Notes: a model not told the origin generated them from the letters alone. Positions 37,688 to 47,480 are shown, counted from the first letter of the stretch. The stretch is 64,000 nt of DNA from CAWDVB01 sp963824105 (GCA_963824105.1 CAWGNN010000009.1:186001-250000); one strand, 5' to 3'. Made by a program: numbers and translations.

Positions 37688-39025
37688 ATGCCCAAGTCAG
37701 TTGCCGAGATCCGTGCCGCCCTCGACCGCGTGATGCCCTCCGTGCGCGCGGACCTCGAGGCGCTCACCCGGATCCCCAGTATCAGCGCGATCCCAGCCCA
37801 CTCCGACGACGTGCGCCGCTCCGCCGAGCTGACAGCGGACCTGTTTCGTGCCGAGGGTTTCGACGTCACGATCCTGGAGGAGGGCGGAGCCCCCGCCGTC
37901 GTGGGTCGTCGCGACGTCGGCCCCGAAGCACCCACCGTGCTGCTCTACGCCCACCACGACGTGCAGCCCGTCGGCGATCCCGCCCTGTGGGACAGCGAGC
38001 CGTTCGTGCCGACCGAGCGTGGTGACCGCCTCTACGGCCGCGGTGTCTCCGACGACAAGGCGGGGATCGCCATCCACCTTGCGGCCATCCGGGCGCTCGG
38101 TGACGCCCTCCCGGTGAACGTGGTCGCCTTCGTCGAAGGGGAGGAGGAGGTGGGATCCCCTTCGCTGTCCGACTTCCTCACGGTGCACCGCGATGCCTTG
38201 AAGGCCGACGTCATCGTCATCGCCGACTCTGGCAACTGGACGGTGGACGTGCCGGCCTTCACGACCAGCCTGCGCGGCCTTGTCGACTTCTTCGTGGAGG
38301 TCCGCACGCTCGACCACGGGGTCCACTCGGGCATGTTCGGCGGCGCCATTCCCGACGCCGTGATGGCCATGATCAGGTTGCTCGCCTCCCTGCACGACGA
38401 CGAGGGGAACGTCGCCGTGGCCGGCCTGCAGAGCGCTGCCGCGGACAAGGTCGACTACGACGAGGCCCGGCTCCGCGAGGAGTCAGGGGTGCTCGACGCC
38501 GTGCAGATGATCGGCTCCGGCCCGATCGTGGAACGGATGTGGACCAAGCCCTCGATCACCGTGATCGGCTTCGACTCGACTTCCACTGCGGACGCGAGCA
38601 ACACCTTGATAGCGAGCGCCAAGGCGAAGGTCTCCTGCCGACTCGCTCCGGGAGACGACCCGCAGCAGGCGATACAGCGGCTCCGAGAGCACATGGAGGC
38701 CCACGTCCCCTGGGGGGCCGAGCTGGTTTTCACCGTCGGCGAGATGGGCCACCCCACGAGGATTCAGACGAGTGGGCCGATCTATGACGTGGCTCGCGAG
38801 GCGTACACCGAGGCGTGGGACGGCACTCCTCCGGTGGAGATGGGAGTGGGTGGATCGATCCCGTTCATCGCTGAGTTCCAGCAGACTTTTCCCGACGCCG
38901 TGGTCGTGGTCACCGGACCGGAGGACCCGGATACCCGTGCCCACGGGGCCAACGAGGGGCTGCACCTGCCCATGTTCGAGCGGGCCTGCCTGGCCGAGGC
39001 GCTCTTCCTGGGCGGCCTCGGCTGA
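37688..39025 (+). CDS. M20-family dipeptidase
   Basis: 445-residue zinc dipeptidase. Metal ligands lie in VLLYAHHDVQPVGD (near residue 85), the bridging Asp in GRGVSDDKAGIAIH, and the catalytic Glu pair in FVEGEEEVGSPSL. A dimerisation (lid) domain separates the halves, and a C-terminal GANEGLHLPMFERA completes the site. Cleaves dipeptides in the cytosol; exact substrate unknown. It sits between the SCP-like gene and purF. Confidence 0.9.
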   Translation: MPKSVAEIRAALDRVMPSVRADLEALTRIPSISAIPAHSDDVRRSAELTADLFRAEGFDVTILEEGGAPAVVGRRDVGPEAPTVLLYAHHDVQPVGDPALWDSEPFVPTERGDRLYGRGVSDDKAGIAIHLAAIRALGDALPVNVVAFVEGEEEVGSPSLSDFLTVHRDALKADVIVIADSGNWTVDVPAFTTSLRGLVDFFVEVRTLDHGVHSGMFGGAIPDAVMAMIRLLASLHDDEGNVAVAGLQSAAADKVDYDEARLREESGVLDAVQMIGSGPIVERMWTKPSITVIGFDSTSTADASNTLIASAKAKVSCRLAPGDDPQQAIQRLREHMEAHVPWGAELVFTVGEMGHPTRIQTSGPIYDVAREAYTEAWDGTPPVEMGVGGSIPFIAEFQQTFPDAVVVVTGPEDPDTRAHGANEGLHLPMFERACLAEALFLGGLG

Positions 39026-39057
39026 TCCTCGCTGGTGGACCGGTGACCCCCGACCCG

Positions 39058-39063
39058 TAGACT
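39058..39063 (+). promoter_or_regulatory. -10 element, leaderless promoter of purF
   Basis: TAGACT, 6 nt before the purF GTG. There is no ribosome site between. Confidence 0.6.
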
Positions 39064-39069
39064 CTGGAC

Positions 39070-40653
39070 GTGCCCCGACCATCGCGCCGCGGAGACGGAC
39101 GGCTCACCCTCGATCTGGACCCGCAGCAGCGGGGGCCCCAGGATGCCTGTGGGGTCTTCGGCGTCTGGGCGCCCGGCGAGGATGTGGCCAAGCTGACCTA
39201 CTTCGGTCTCTATGCCTTGCAGCACCGGGGTCAGGAGTCCGCCGGGATCGCGGTGTCCAACGGACGCCAGATCGTGGTCTACAAGGATATGGGCCTGGTG
39301 TCCCAGGCTTTCGACGAGTCGACGTTGGAGTCGCTGTCGGGCCACCTGGCGATCGGTCACACCCGCTACTCCACGACCGGGGCCAGCACCTGGCACAACG
39401 CCCAGCCGACCTTCCAGCCGACTGCCTCGGGTTCGATCGCGCTGGCGCACAACGGCAACCTGATCAACACCCGTGAGCTCCTCGCGAGGGTAGAGGCGCT
39501 GCCGACGATCGGAGGGCAGCTCGACCTCTCGTCGCGGCAGTCCGGTGCTCGCACCGCCACGAACGACACCAGCCTGGTCACGACGCTCCTGGCTGCCGAT
39601 CCCGACCGCACCATCGAACAGTCGGCGCTGGAAGTGCTTCCCACCCTGGTGGGCGCGTTCTCCTTCGTGTTCATGGACGAGTCCACGCTCTACGCCGCCC
39701 GCGATGCGCAAGGTATTCACCCGCTGGTGTTGGGTCGGCTCGAGAACGGCTGGGTCGTCGCCTCGGAGTCGGCGGCGCTGGCGACCGTCGGAGCGAGCGA
39801 GGTCCGTGAGGTCGAGCCCGGGGAGCTGGTGGTGATCGACGACTCCGGCCTTCGATCGCACACCTTCGCGCCGGCGGATCCGAAGGGCTGTGTCTTCGAG
39901 TACGTCTACCTGGCGCGCCCCGATGCCGTCATCTCCGGCCGCAGCGTCCACGAGACTCGCGTCGACATGGGCCGCCGGCTCGCCCACGCCTACCCGGTCG
40001 AGGCTGATCTGGTGATCCCGGTCCCTGAGTCGGGCACTCCGGCCGCGATCGGGTACGCCGAGGCCAGCGGGATTCCCTACGGCCAGGGCTTCGTCAAGAA
40101 CGCCTACGTCGGGAGGACGTTCATTCAACCGAGCCAGACACTGCGCCAGCTCGGCATCCGACTCAAGCTGAACGCGCTCGAGCCGGTGATCCGGGGCAAG
40201 CGGCTGGTCGTTGTCGACGATTCGATCGTTCGGGGCAACACCCAGCGGGCACAGGTCCGCATGTTGCGTGAGGCGGGCGCCGTCGAGGTGCACGTGCGCA
40301 TCTCCTCGCCGCCGGTCAAGTGGCCCTGCTTCTACGGCATCGACTTCGCCACTCGGGCAGAGCTGATCGCGACGGGTCTGGGCATCGAGGAGATCAGGGC
40401 CAGCATCGGGGCCGACAGTCTCGGGTACATCTGCGAGGAGGACATGGTCGCGGCCACCGGCCGGGAGGCCGGAGAGCTCTGCCTGGCGTGCTTCAACGGC
40501 AGCTACCCGATTCCTCTCCCGGACGAGGAGCTGCTCGGCAAGAACGTCCTGGAACGAAGCCTTCCGATCAGCCCCACGCCGCCGCGGATGGATGCCGAGG
40601 GGGTGCCCACCGGTGTATCCGGGGGCGCGTTCGACGCACTGAACCGACCCTGA
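39070..40653 (+). CDS. purF: Amidophosphoribosyltransferase
   Basis: 527 residues. First committed purine step (PRPP plus glutamine to phosphoribosylamine). A propeptide of about 26 residues precedes the N-terminal nucleophile Cys in QDACGVFGVWAPG. The glutaminase domain has LQHRGQESAGIAV and GHTRYSTTG. The PRPP loop is LVVVDDSIVRGNTQRA. Four conserved cysteines (KGCVFEYVY, WPCFYGIDF, CLACFNG) match the oxygen-sensitive 4Fe-4S type of Bacillus. purM follows after 13 nt. Confidence 0.97.
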   Translation: MPRPSRRGDGRLTLDLDPQQRGPQDACGVFGVWAPGEDVAKLTYFGLYALQHRGQESAGIAVSNGRQIVVYKDMGLVSQAFDESTLESLSGHLAIGHTRYSTTGASTWHNAQPTFQPTASGSIALAHNGNLINTRELLARVEALPTIGGQLDLSSRQSGARTATNDTSLVTTLLAADPDRTIEQSALEVLPTLVGAFSFVFMDESTLYAARDAQGIHPLVLGRLENGWVVASESAALATVGASEVREVEPGELVVIDDSGLRSHTFAPADPKGCVFEYVYLARPDAVISGRSVHETRVDMGRRLAHAYPVEADLVIPVPESGTPAAIGYAEASGIPYGQGFVKNAYVGRTFIQPSQTLRQLGIRLKLNALEPVIRGKRLVVVDDSIVRGNTQRAQVRMLREAGAVEVHVRISSPPVKWPCFYGIDFATRAELIATGLGIEEIRASIGADSLGYICEEDMVAATGREAGELCLACFNGSYPIPLPDEELLGKNVLERSLPISPTPPRMDAEGVPTGVSGGAFDALNRP

Positions 40654-40666
40654 CCCGAGGAGCACG

Positions 40667-41758
40667 ATGCACGAGGAGTCCGGGCGGCAGGCCGCTGGCG
40701 CCACGTACGAGGCGGCCGGCGTCTCCATCGAAGCCGGCGACCGCGCCGTGGAGCTGATGAAGGAGTGGATCGCCAAGGCCCAGCGGCCCGAGGTGGTCGG
40801 TGGGATCGGCGGCTTCGCGGGGCTCTTCGACGCCTCAGCACTCAGGTCGTACCGGCGACCGCTGCTGGCGACCTCGGCTGATGGCGTGGGCACCAAGGTC
40901 GCGATCGCCCAGGCGATGGATATCCACCACACGATCGGCTTCGACCTGGTCGGCATGTTGGTCGACGATCTGGTCGTCTGCGGCGCCGAACCCCTCTTCG
41001 TCACCGACTACATCGCCACCGGCCGGGTGGTGCCGGAGCGGATCGCCGACATCGTGCGCGGGATCGCTGAGGCTTGCTCGATCGTCGGCGCCGCGCTGAT
41101 CGGTGGAGAGACCGCGGAGCACCCGGGGCTGCTCGAGCCGGACGAGTACGACGTGGCCGGCTCGACAACCGGCGTGGTGGAGGCCGATGACCTGCTCGGC
41201 CCGCACCTGGTCCGCCCCGGTGACGTGCTCGTCGCCATGGCCTCGAGCGGGTTGCACTCCAACGGGTACTCCCTCGTTCGGCATGTGTTCCTTGCGTCGG
41301 CCGGTTGGGACCTGAGCCGGCATGTCGACGAGCTCGGGCGCACCCTGGGGGAGGAGCTGCTCGAGCCCACGCGGTTGTACGCCCAGCCGTGCCTGTCCCT
41401 GGCGAGGTCTACGCGCACCCATGCCATGTCTCACGTCACCGGGGGCGGGCTGGCCGCCAACCTCGCACGGGTGCTTCCCAGGGGCGTGGTCGCGGACATC
41501 GATCGGAGCACGTGGACCCCGGCGCCGATCTTCGATCTGGTGCGCCGGGTCGGCAGTGTCGCGCTCCCCGATCTGGAGAAGACTCTCAACTGCGGAGTCG
41601 GGATGATTGCCGCCGTTCACCCCGATGACGCCACCGCCGCGGTCGACCTGTTGACCGCGGCGGGGGTTCCGGCTTGGGTCGCCGGAGTCGTGGCCGGCGG
41701 CGTCGATCCCGAGGCGGAGCCGGTCGCGCTGCTCCACGGTGCCTATCAGGGATGGTGA
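40667..41758 (+). CDS. purM: AIR synthetase
   Basis: 363 residues. Closes the imidazole ring (FGAM to AIR). It shows YEAAGVSIEAGDRAVELMKEW, SADGVGTKVAIAQAMD, VDDLVVCGAEPLFVTDYIA, LIGGETAEHPGL and MSHVTGGGLAANLARVLP. It is 13 nt after purF, with GAGGAG before the ATG, so they form one unit. DUF3073 and bldC follow, a typical actinobacterial order. Confidence 0.97.
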   Translation: MHEESGRQAAGATYEAAGVSIEAGDRAVELMKEWIAKAQRPEVVGGIGGFAGLFDASALRSYRRPLLATSADGVGTKVAIAQAMDIHHTIGFDLVGMLVDDLVVCGAEPLFVTDYIATGRVVPERIADIVRGIAEACSIVGAALIGGETAEHPGLLEPDEYDVAGSTTGVVEADDLLGPHLVRPGDVLVAMASSGLHSNGYSLVRHVFLASAGWDLSRHVDELGRTLGEELLEPTRLYAQPCLSLARSTRTHAMSHVTGGGLAANLARVLPRGVVADIDRSTWTPAPIFDLVRRVGSVALPDLEKTLNCGVGMIAAVHPDDATAAVDLLTAAGVPAWVAGVVAGGVDPEAEPVALLHGAYQGW

Positions 41759-41882
41759 GTGGGCGTTCGATGTGCGGGAACAGCCGTCGGCCAGGTACGG
41801 TTGGCCTCACGAAAGAACCCAGAGATGACCGGACGGGCGTTCAAAGCGTGCCTCCGGCCCGTTGTGCGAGGGGGTCGACCCG

Positions 41883-42071
41883 ATGGGGCGCGGCCGTGCG
41901 AAGGCGAAGCAGACCAAGGTTGCCCGTGATCTGAAGTACCGTGCGCAAGAGACGGACTTCGAGGCGCTGGCACGTGAGCTGCATGGTGAGCCTGAAGATG
42001 AGTCCGAGGATGAGCAGCCGGATCCCGGTGAGCTCGACGGTTGGCAGGACCAGGCGGGCTCTGCCCGCTGA
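41883..42071 (+). CDS. DUF3073 small basic/acidic protein
   Basis: 62 residues. Basic N terminus MGRGRAKAKQTKVARDLKY, acidic C terminus rich in Glu and Asp. I recognise the DUF3073 family, usually downstream of purM in actinobacteria; function unknown. The ATG at 41883 is the family start; the frame is open 7 codons above it. CGAGGGGG lies 7 nt before it. Confidence 0.85.
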   Translation: MGRGRAKAKQTKVARDLKYRAQETDFEALARELHGEPEDESEDEQPDPGELDGWQDQAGSAR

Positions 42072-42304
42072 GCGTAGAACCGCGTCTCGGCGCGGCGATA
42101 GAACCGGACATTTCGCCTAGCCATGGCGCCACGAATCTGGCACAATGGGTCAAAGCGGTCCGTGCTCTGCAGCCAACGGTGCGACGAGCCGCGGAATGGC
42201 GCGTACAGAAGGATCCTTCGCGGGTCCGTCCTTATCTCGAGCCACCGGAATTGACGCCTGGGGGGGTGTATCGGGTGGTTGGGGACCGAGTCAAGGAGAA
42301 GCGC

Positions 42305-42517
42305 ATGTCGATGCGCACACCAGAGTCAGAGGTTCTTCTGACTCCTGCCGAAGTGGCCGCCCTCTTCCGGGTCGACCCGAAGACCGTGACCCGCTGGGCC
42401 AAGGCCGGGAAGCTCAGCTCCATTCGCACGCTCGGTGGCCATCGTCGCTACCGCGAGTCCGAGGTCAAAGAGTTGCTTACTGGCATGCTGCCGGGGCAGC
42501 GCCGAAGCGAGGAGTGA
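42305..42517 (+). CDS. bldC: MerR-like developmental regulator BldC
   Basis: 70 residues. Near-identical in layout to Streptomyces BldC: LLTPAEVAALFRVDPKTVTRWAKAGKLSSIRTLGGHRRYRES forms a lone MerR-type winged helix with no effector domain. BldC controls developmental and other genes by head-to-tail binding to DNA repeats. The ATG at 42305 is set by AAGGAG 6 nt upstream, although the frame is open for 88 codons further up. The 230-nt gap before it holds CACAAT (42140-42145), a possible -10, and nothing else I recognise. Confidence 0.95.
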   Translation: MSMRTPESEVLLTPAEVAALFRVDPKTVTRWAKAGKLSSIRTLGGHRRYRESEVKELLTGMLPGQRRSEE

Positions 42518-42529
42518 CACGCGAGGCCT

Positions 42530-45091
42530 TCAGCGGAGGTGAGCGAGGTATCTCCACGCCCCTCGTGCCTCCGCCAGGCGCCGTTCCCACGTGACGCCGA
42601 CGAGCACCAAGAGCGCGCCAGCAGCACCGATGAGGGCCCACCGGGGTAGGGCCTGCGCCGCATAGGGAGCGGCCAGCCGGATCACCTCGATAAGTCCTGC
42701 CGCGGCCCCGTAGAGCAATGGTGCCGACCAGCGCGCCCGCACGCCGACGAGCACAAGGGTCAAGCAAGCGACTCCGAGCAGCAGCGCCCGGAGTGTTACC
42801 GGCGAGTGCAAGACCCATAGCAGGCTGGGCGCGAGGCCGAGGATCAGTCCGGGCGCGAGGTCGCGCAGCGACGACCGGCCGTGCCGGATCACCCTGGCCG
42901 TCCCCACCGCAACGAGGAGAGCCGCCCACGGCAGGGTGTAGGCCTCGGGTGTTCCGACGCCGAGATCCCACAACCTGATCCAGGACGCGATGGCGAGCAG
43001 CGCCGTGCCCGGGAATACCAGCAACCGCCGCTCCGGCCACAGCAGGGCCACACCGGTGATCGCGGCGCCCATCACGGTGAGGTAGGCCGCGGCCCAGGCC
43101 GGACGAGCGTCGACCGGAGCCGCGTGTGCCCCGGCGACCGCCAGTACCGGCCAGGACAGCAGCGCGCCGACGCCCGCCCCGTACCACGCCGATGCCCATC
43201 CGGAGGGGGTTCGGGAGTGGCCCGCCGGCCCGGCCAGCCCGACGACCGCCAGACCGAGCAGAGTGATCGCGAACAGGGCGGTCCCTTGATGTGCCGATGC
43301 GGTCACCCGCCACCAGGCGCCGGCCCAGATCGCGTCGGTCACGAGGATCGAGCATGCGGCCGTGAAGGCGATCCGCACCGCGGGGCGGTCCTCGCGCAGG
43401 GCGACGAGCCCCAGCAGCAGCACTCCGGTCGCGGCGGCGAGGAGATTGAGCGACGGCGCGTACAGCGAGACCACGACGGCGGCCAGGACGAAACCGGCCA
43501 GGGCCGAGATCGACATGGGGCTTCGGGACTGGAGCGCATCCAGCGTGAACCCGGCGGCGATGACCAGGGCGGCCACCAGCCAGGACCAGACGGGGGCATT
43601 GAGCGTGATCGCTCCCCACCAGGACATCGCCGCGACCGCCGCAGTGACTCCCCGGGCAGGCAGCTCACGAGGAGCGCGTCGCCATATCCGCCCGGCGACG
43701 GCCCATGCGGCTACGCAGAGGGCGAGGGTGAGCAGGCCGTTGAACGCCGGATCCGGGACCCGCTCCGGAAGGAGGATGGGGGGTAGAGTGCCGCCGGCCG
43801 TGGCACCGAACGGGTGCCAGGCCGCAGCGCCCATCCGCTCCACGCCGAGGCCGGCGTAGTCGACGGCCAGGACCGTTCCGCCGAGGAGCGCGACCGCGGT
43901 GGGGATCGTCCACCCGGACCCGACGGGGGGCGGGATCACTCGGACCACGAGCGCCGACGCGGCCAGGACCGCCAAGCCCACGAGGAGCATCCGGTTCGGC
44001 GGGGCCTTGAGCGTCGGCAGCGCTAGCAGCAGCAGCAGTGGAATGCCACCGATGCCCACGAGCAGCTCACGCACCCGGCGCGGCAGCGCCTGGGCGAAAG
44101 CGGGGAGCCAAGGAAGCACGGCTGCGACCATCAGCGGCCAGCCGTGTCCCTGGAGCCAGAGCTTGTGCCAGCCAGGGGTCTCAAGTCCCAGATCGGTGCC
44201 GTGCCAGACCAGGGCGATCCAGGTCGCCAGACTCACTGCCGCGCTCCCGGCGATGGCCAGCCGGAGCCGGAAAGCGGTGGCGGCCTGAGCGGTGACGATC
44301 GTGCCGAGTAGAGCGAGCACCAGGGCCTGCTCCAGCGGCAGGGACGGCAGGGTGACCAGTCCGGTTGTGTAGGCAGCGCCGCCGAGGATGGCGAAGGCCT
44401 CACCGCCGTGGAAAGCAAGACCGGCGTACCGACGGACGCCGAGTGCGCTGAGGATCCCGAGGACGATCAGGATCGCGCCGACCGCGATCAGCGTCTCTGC
44501 CTGGTCCAGATTCCCGGCCCACCCCGCTGACTCCGCGCCGAAGAGGTCGAGCGTCACAAGCCCGAGGGTTACGACACCGAATGCCTCGAGGGCGGCGGTG
44601 AGGCGGCGCCGTGACGCCCAGACAGTGGTCGCGGCGGACACAGCGGTCATTCCAAGGAGCACCCCGGTCCGTCCGCCTACTCCGAGTCGCGACCAGCTGA
44701 CCGCCAAGAAGATGATCGCGGCCGCGAGGAGGCACACGGACCCGACGGTCAGAAGGATCTTCGGCACCTGCCTCGCGCTGACCGCAGGCCGGTGTCGGTC
44801 CTCATCGCCGGCAGCGTTCTTGCTCAGGGGCAGCCCGTCGACCTGCTCGGCTGCGTCAGAAGCGGGGGTCGAGGAGGCGGGGGTCGAGGAGGCGGGGGTG
44901 CTGGGGCTCTTCCCGGCATGATGGAGCTCCTCGAGCAGCCGGTCGGCCTCGACGAGTGCCGAGTAGAGCCGTGCCGCCACTGGCCCGGACAGTGAGAGGC
45001 CACACGACGGGCACTCCGCCGCGCCGAGAGGGAGCTCGGTACCGCACTCAGGGCAGTGGCGCGGGTCCGCGTAGGGAACCATAGGGAACAT
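42530..45091 (-). CDS. very large multi-pass membrane protein with N-terminal zinc ribbon (SCO7613-like)
   Basis: 853 residues. A zinc ribbon at the N terminus (CPECGTELPLGAAECPSCG, residues 13-31) is followed by a short helix, a low-complexity SSTPASSTPAS linker and then some two dozen hydrophobic helices to the C terminus. The layout matches the actinobacterial SCO7613-type membrane proteins of unknown function. Convergent with bldC. The TM portion is rich in Ala, Leu, Val and Gly and has no catalytic motif. Confidence 0.75.
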   Translation of the reverse strand: MFPMVPYADPRHCPECGTELPLGAAECPSCGLSLSGPVAARLYSALVEADRLLEELHHAGKSPSTPASSTPASSTPASDAAEQVDGLPLSKNAAGDEDRHRPAVSARQVPKILLTVGSVCLLAAAIIFLAVSWSRLGVGGRTGVLLGMTAVSAATTVWASRRRLTAALEAFGVVTLGLVTLDLFGAESAGWAGNLDQAETLIAVGAILIVLGILSALGVRRYAGLAFHGGEAFAILGGAAYTTGLVTLPSLPLEQALVLALLGTIVTAQAATAFRLRLAIAGSAAVSLATWIALVWHGTDLGLETPGWHKLWLQGHGWPLMVAAVLPWLPAFAQALPRRVRELLVGIGGIPLLLLLALPTLKAPPNRMLLVGLAVLAASALVVRVIPPPVGSGWTIPTAVALLGGTVLAVDYAGLGVERMGAAAWHPFGATAGGTLPPILLPERVPDPAFNGLLTLALCVAAWAVAGRIWRRAPRELPARGVTAAVAAMSWWGAITLNAPVWSWLVAALVIAAGFTLDALQSRSPMSISALAGFVLAAVVVSLYAPSLNLLAAATGVLLLGLVALREDRPAVRIAFTAACSILVTDAIWAGAWWRVTASAHQGTALFAITLLGLAVVGLAGPAGHSRTPSGWASAWYGAGVGALLSWPVLAVAGAHAAPVDARPAWAAAYLTVMGAAITGVALLWPERRLLVFPGTALLAIASWIRLWDLGVGTPEAYTLPWAALLVAVGTARVIRHGRSSLRDLAPGLILGLAPSLLWVLHSPVTLRALLLGVACLTLVLVGVRARWSAPLLYGAAAGLIEVIRLAAPYAAQALPRWALIGAAGALLVLVGVTWERRLAEARGAWRYLAHLR
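44862..44900 (-). repeat. 15-bp in-frame tandem repeat in membrane protein gene
   Basis: GCGGGGGTCGAGGAG occurs at 44862-44876 and 44877-44891, plus a partial third copy to 44900. On the minus strand it encodes PASST repeats in the linker after the zinc ribbon. It could vary in copy number by slippage without breaking the frame. Confidence 0.85.
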
Positions 45092-45242
45092 CTAGCCAGA
45101 TGACTGCCTCGATCGGCAGGGAAATCGGTCCCGACACCCGCTGTTGCCCCGGCAAGCCGCGGACAACAACGGGTTTGACGCCGGGTCTGTGACGCAGAAG
45201 GCTTGGGCCGCAGGGGCTCGCCATCGGACGGAGGGGCGTTCC

Positions 45243-47333
45243 GTGACTCACCACCGGATGGACACGGCGGGGCGGCTGGCGCGGTTGCCCTCCGGGCGCT
45301 GGTCCAAGTGGCTGGTGGTCGTCTTCTGGCTCGGCGTCCTGGTGGTTGCGCTCGCTCCGGCGCAGCACCTGTCCGACGTACAGCAGAACAACATCGATGC
45401 GTGGTTGCCCAGCAATGCGGAGTCCACCAAGGCGCTGGCACTGCAGGGATCCTTCACCAACCTCAACGCCCTGCCCGCGATCGTGGTGTACGAGAACGAC
45501 CAGGGGCTCAGCCAGGACGACGTGGCGACGATCGCCGCGCAGACCCAGCAGTTCACCACGTTCGACCACGTGACAGGGGACGCGGTGGGCCCGATTCCGT
45601 CCCAGGACGGGAAGGCAGCCACCGTCATCGTCACCGTCGACCCTGGAGACGGCGGCTGGTCCACGATCGGGACGGTGGTCGACCAGATGCGCGCGGTAAC
45701 CGCTGATCCCGGGGGTGGCATGACCGCCTACGTCACCGGCCCGGCAGGGAATGCCGCGGACCAGGGCAAGGCCTTCGAGGGCATCGACGGCAAACTGCTC
45801 TACACCGCCGGCATCGTGGTGATCGTGATCCTGCTCTTCACCTACCGCAGTCCGATCTTGTGGATGCTGCCGATCCTGTCCGTCGTCGTCGCGCTGATGG
45901 CCGCGATGGCCTTGATCTACCTGCTGGCGAAGTACGCAGGCCTGACGGTCAACGCCCAGTCGCAGGCCATCCTCGGGGTGCTGGTCTTCGGGGCTGGGAC
46001 CGACTATGCGCTGCTGCTTGTCGCGCGCTACCGGGAGGAGTTGCGTCGCCACGAGGACCGTCACGAAGCCATGGCGTTCGCCCTGCACCGAGCCGGCCCG
46101 GCGATCCTGGCCAGCGGCTCGACCGTCGTGATGGGCATGCTCGTCTTGATGTTCGCGTCGATGAACTCGACGGCCGGCATGGGACCGGTCGTCGCGATCG
46201 GCGTGGCGGTGGGGGTCGCCGTCATGCTGACCCTGCTCCCTGCGCTCCTCGTCATCGCTCCCCGGTGGGTGCATTGGCCGGTCCACCCCGACTTCGGCGC
46301 CGAGGACCCAGGGCGCAGCGGGCTGTGGTCGCGCGTCGGCACGCTGATCGCCGACCGGCCGCGCACGGTCTGGGTCGGCACGAGCGCCGTCCTGGTCATC
46401 GTGTCGATCGGGATCGTGCAACTCAACGCCACCGGCCTCACGAACGCCGAGAGCTTCATCAAGCAGCCGGACTCCGTCACCGGCCAGAACGTCCTGGCAG
46501 CCCACTTCCCCGGTGGGTCCGGGTCGCCGGTGATGGTGGTCGGGAAGGCATCGCAGGCCGACGCGATCCAGACAGCCGTCGGGGCCACTCCGGGGATCGT
46601 GAGCGCCAGCGACCCGCAGGTGAAGGGTGACCTGGCGCTGGTCCAAGGGGTCTTGGCGGACAAGCCGGACTCCCCGGCGGCGGAGCAGACGGTCCGGGAC
46701 GTCCGCGCGGCAGTGCGATCCATCCCCGGCACGTACGTCGGCGGTGCCACGGCGATCCAGATGGATGTCCTGGACACATCAGCGAGAGACACCCAGCGGC
46801 TCATCCCGCTGATCCTGCTCGTTGTCCTGGTGATCTTGGCGGGGCTCTTGCGCGCCTTGGTCGCGCCCGTGGTGCTGATCGCCACGGTGGTGCTCTCCTT
46901 TTTCGCGGCGCTTGGCCTCAGTGCCCTGCTCTTCCGGCACGTGCTCGGCTTTGCCGGCGCCGGCCCGGAGCTCCCGCTCTTCGCCTTCGTCTTCCTGGTC
47001 GCCCTGGGGATCGACTACAACATCTTCCTGATGACCCGTGTCCATGAGGAGGCCCGGTCCCTGGGAACCCGGCGAGCGGCCCTCGTGGGGTTGAGCGCCA
47101 CCGGTGGCGTGATCACCTCGGCCGGCCTGGTCCTCGCCGGCACGTTCTCGGTGCTGGCCACCCTGCCGGTGGTCAACATCGCCGAGGTCGGCCTTACCGT
47201 GGCGATCGGAGTCCTCCTCGACACGATCATCGTGCGTGCCGTCCTCGTGACGGCCCTGAACCTGGAGATCGGGCGCTGGATGTGGTGGCCGAGTCGGCTG
47301 GCCCGACGCGGCCCCGATGCGCCTGCGTCCTGA
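45243..47333 (+). CDS. MMPL-family RND transporter
   Basis: 696 residues. Two repeats of one TM helix, an extracytoplasmic loop and five TM helices. The proton-relay motifs are VFGAGTDYALLLVARYREEL in the first repeat and ALGIDYNIFLMTRVHEEAR in the second. Related to mycobacterial MmpL lipid exporters and to actinobacterial drug exporters; the cargo is unknown and no lipid or polyketide genes adjoin. The GTG at 45243 is set by GGAGGGG 6 nt upstream; the frame is open 33 codons further up. Confidence 0.88.
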   Translation: MTHHRMDTAGRLARLPSGRWSKWLVVVFWLGVLVVALAPAQHLSDVQQNNIDAWLPSNAESTKALALQGSFTNLNALPAIVVYENDQGLSQDDVATIAAQTQQFTTFDHVTGDAVGPIPSQDGKAATVIVTVDPGDGGWSTIGTVVDQMRAVTADPGGGMTAYVTGPAGNAADQGKAFEGIDGKLLYTAGIVVIVILLFTYRSPILWMLPILSVVVALMAAMALIYLLAKYAGLTVNAQSQAILGVLVFGAGTDYALLLVARYREELRRHEDRHEAMAFALHRAGPAILASGSTVVMGMLVLMFASMNSTAGMGPVVAIGVAVGVAVMLTLLPALLVIAPRWVHWPVHPDFGAEDPGRSGLWSRVGTLIADRPRTVWVGTSAVLVIVSIGIVQLNATGLTNAESFIKQPDSVTGQNVLAAHFPGGSGSPVMVVGKASQADAIQTAVGATPGIVSASDPQVKGDLALVQGVLADKPDSPAAEQTVRDVRAAVRSIPGTYVGGATAIQMDVLDTSARDTQRLIPLILLVVLVILAGLLRALVAPVVLIATVVLSFFAALGLSALLFRHVLGFAGAGPELPLFAFVFLVALGIDYNIFLMTRVHEEARSLGTRRAALVGLSATGGVITSAGLVLAGTFSVLATLPVVNIAEVGLTVAIGVLLDTIIVRAVLVTALNLEIGRWMWWPSRLARRGPDAPAS

Positions 47334-47358
47334 ACCGCCCGCCGACACGCCCCTTGTA

Positions 47359-47375
47359 ACAAACGTAATGTTTGT
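47359..47375 (+). promoter_or_regulatory. AT-rich perfect palindrome upstream of secreted protein gene
   Basis: ACAAAC-GTAAT-GTTTGT, perfect 6-bp arms around a 5-nt centre, in the most AT-rich stretch of the neighbourhood and 106 nt before the GTG at 47481. It is likely a regulator site in the promoter region. The regulator is unknown. Confidence 0.6.
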
Positions 47376-47480
47376 CCGATTTGGGACTTATGGAGTAGTC
47401 TCAATACGTGGGCACTGGGGGGTGCGCACACACCGGCCTCAGGGGTGGGGCCGTAGGGGGAATCACAGGGGGTTCATACC

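Noticed and set aside
38782..41004. 740-codon minus-strand frame over purF and purM
   Set aside because: Antisense to two certain purine genes. No domain can be seen.
42041..42304. Longer N terminus for BldC
   Set aside because: BldC is about 68-70 residues in relatives, and AAGGAG lies 6 nt before the ATG at 42305.
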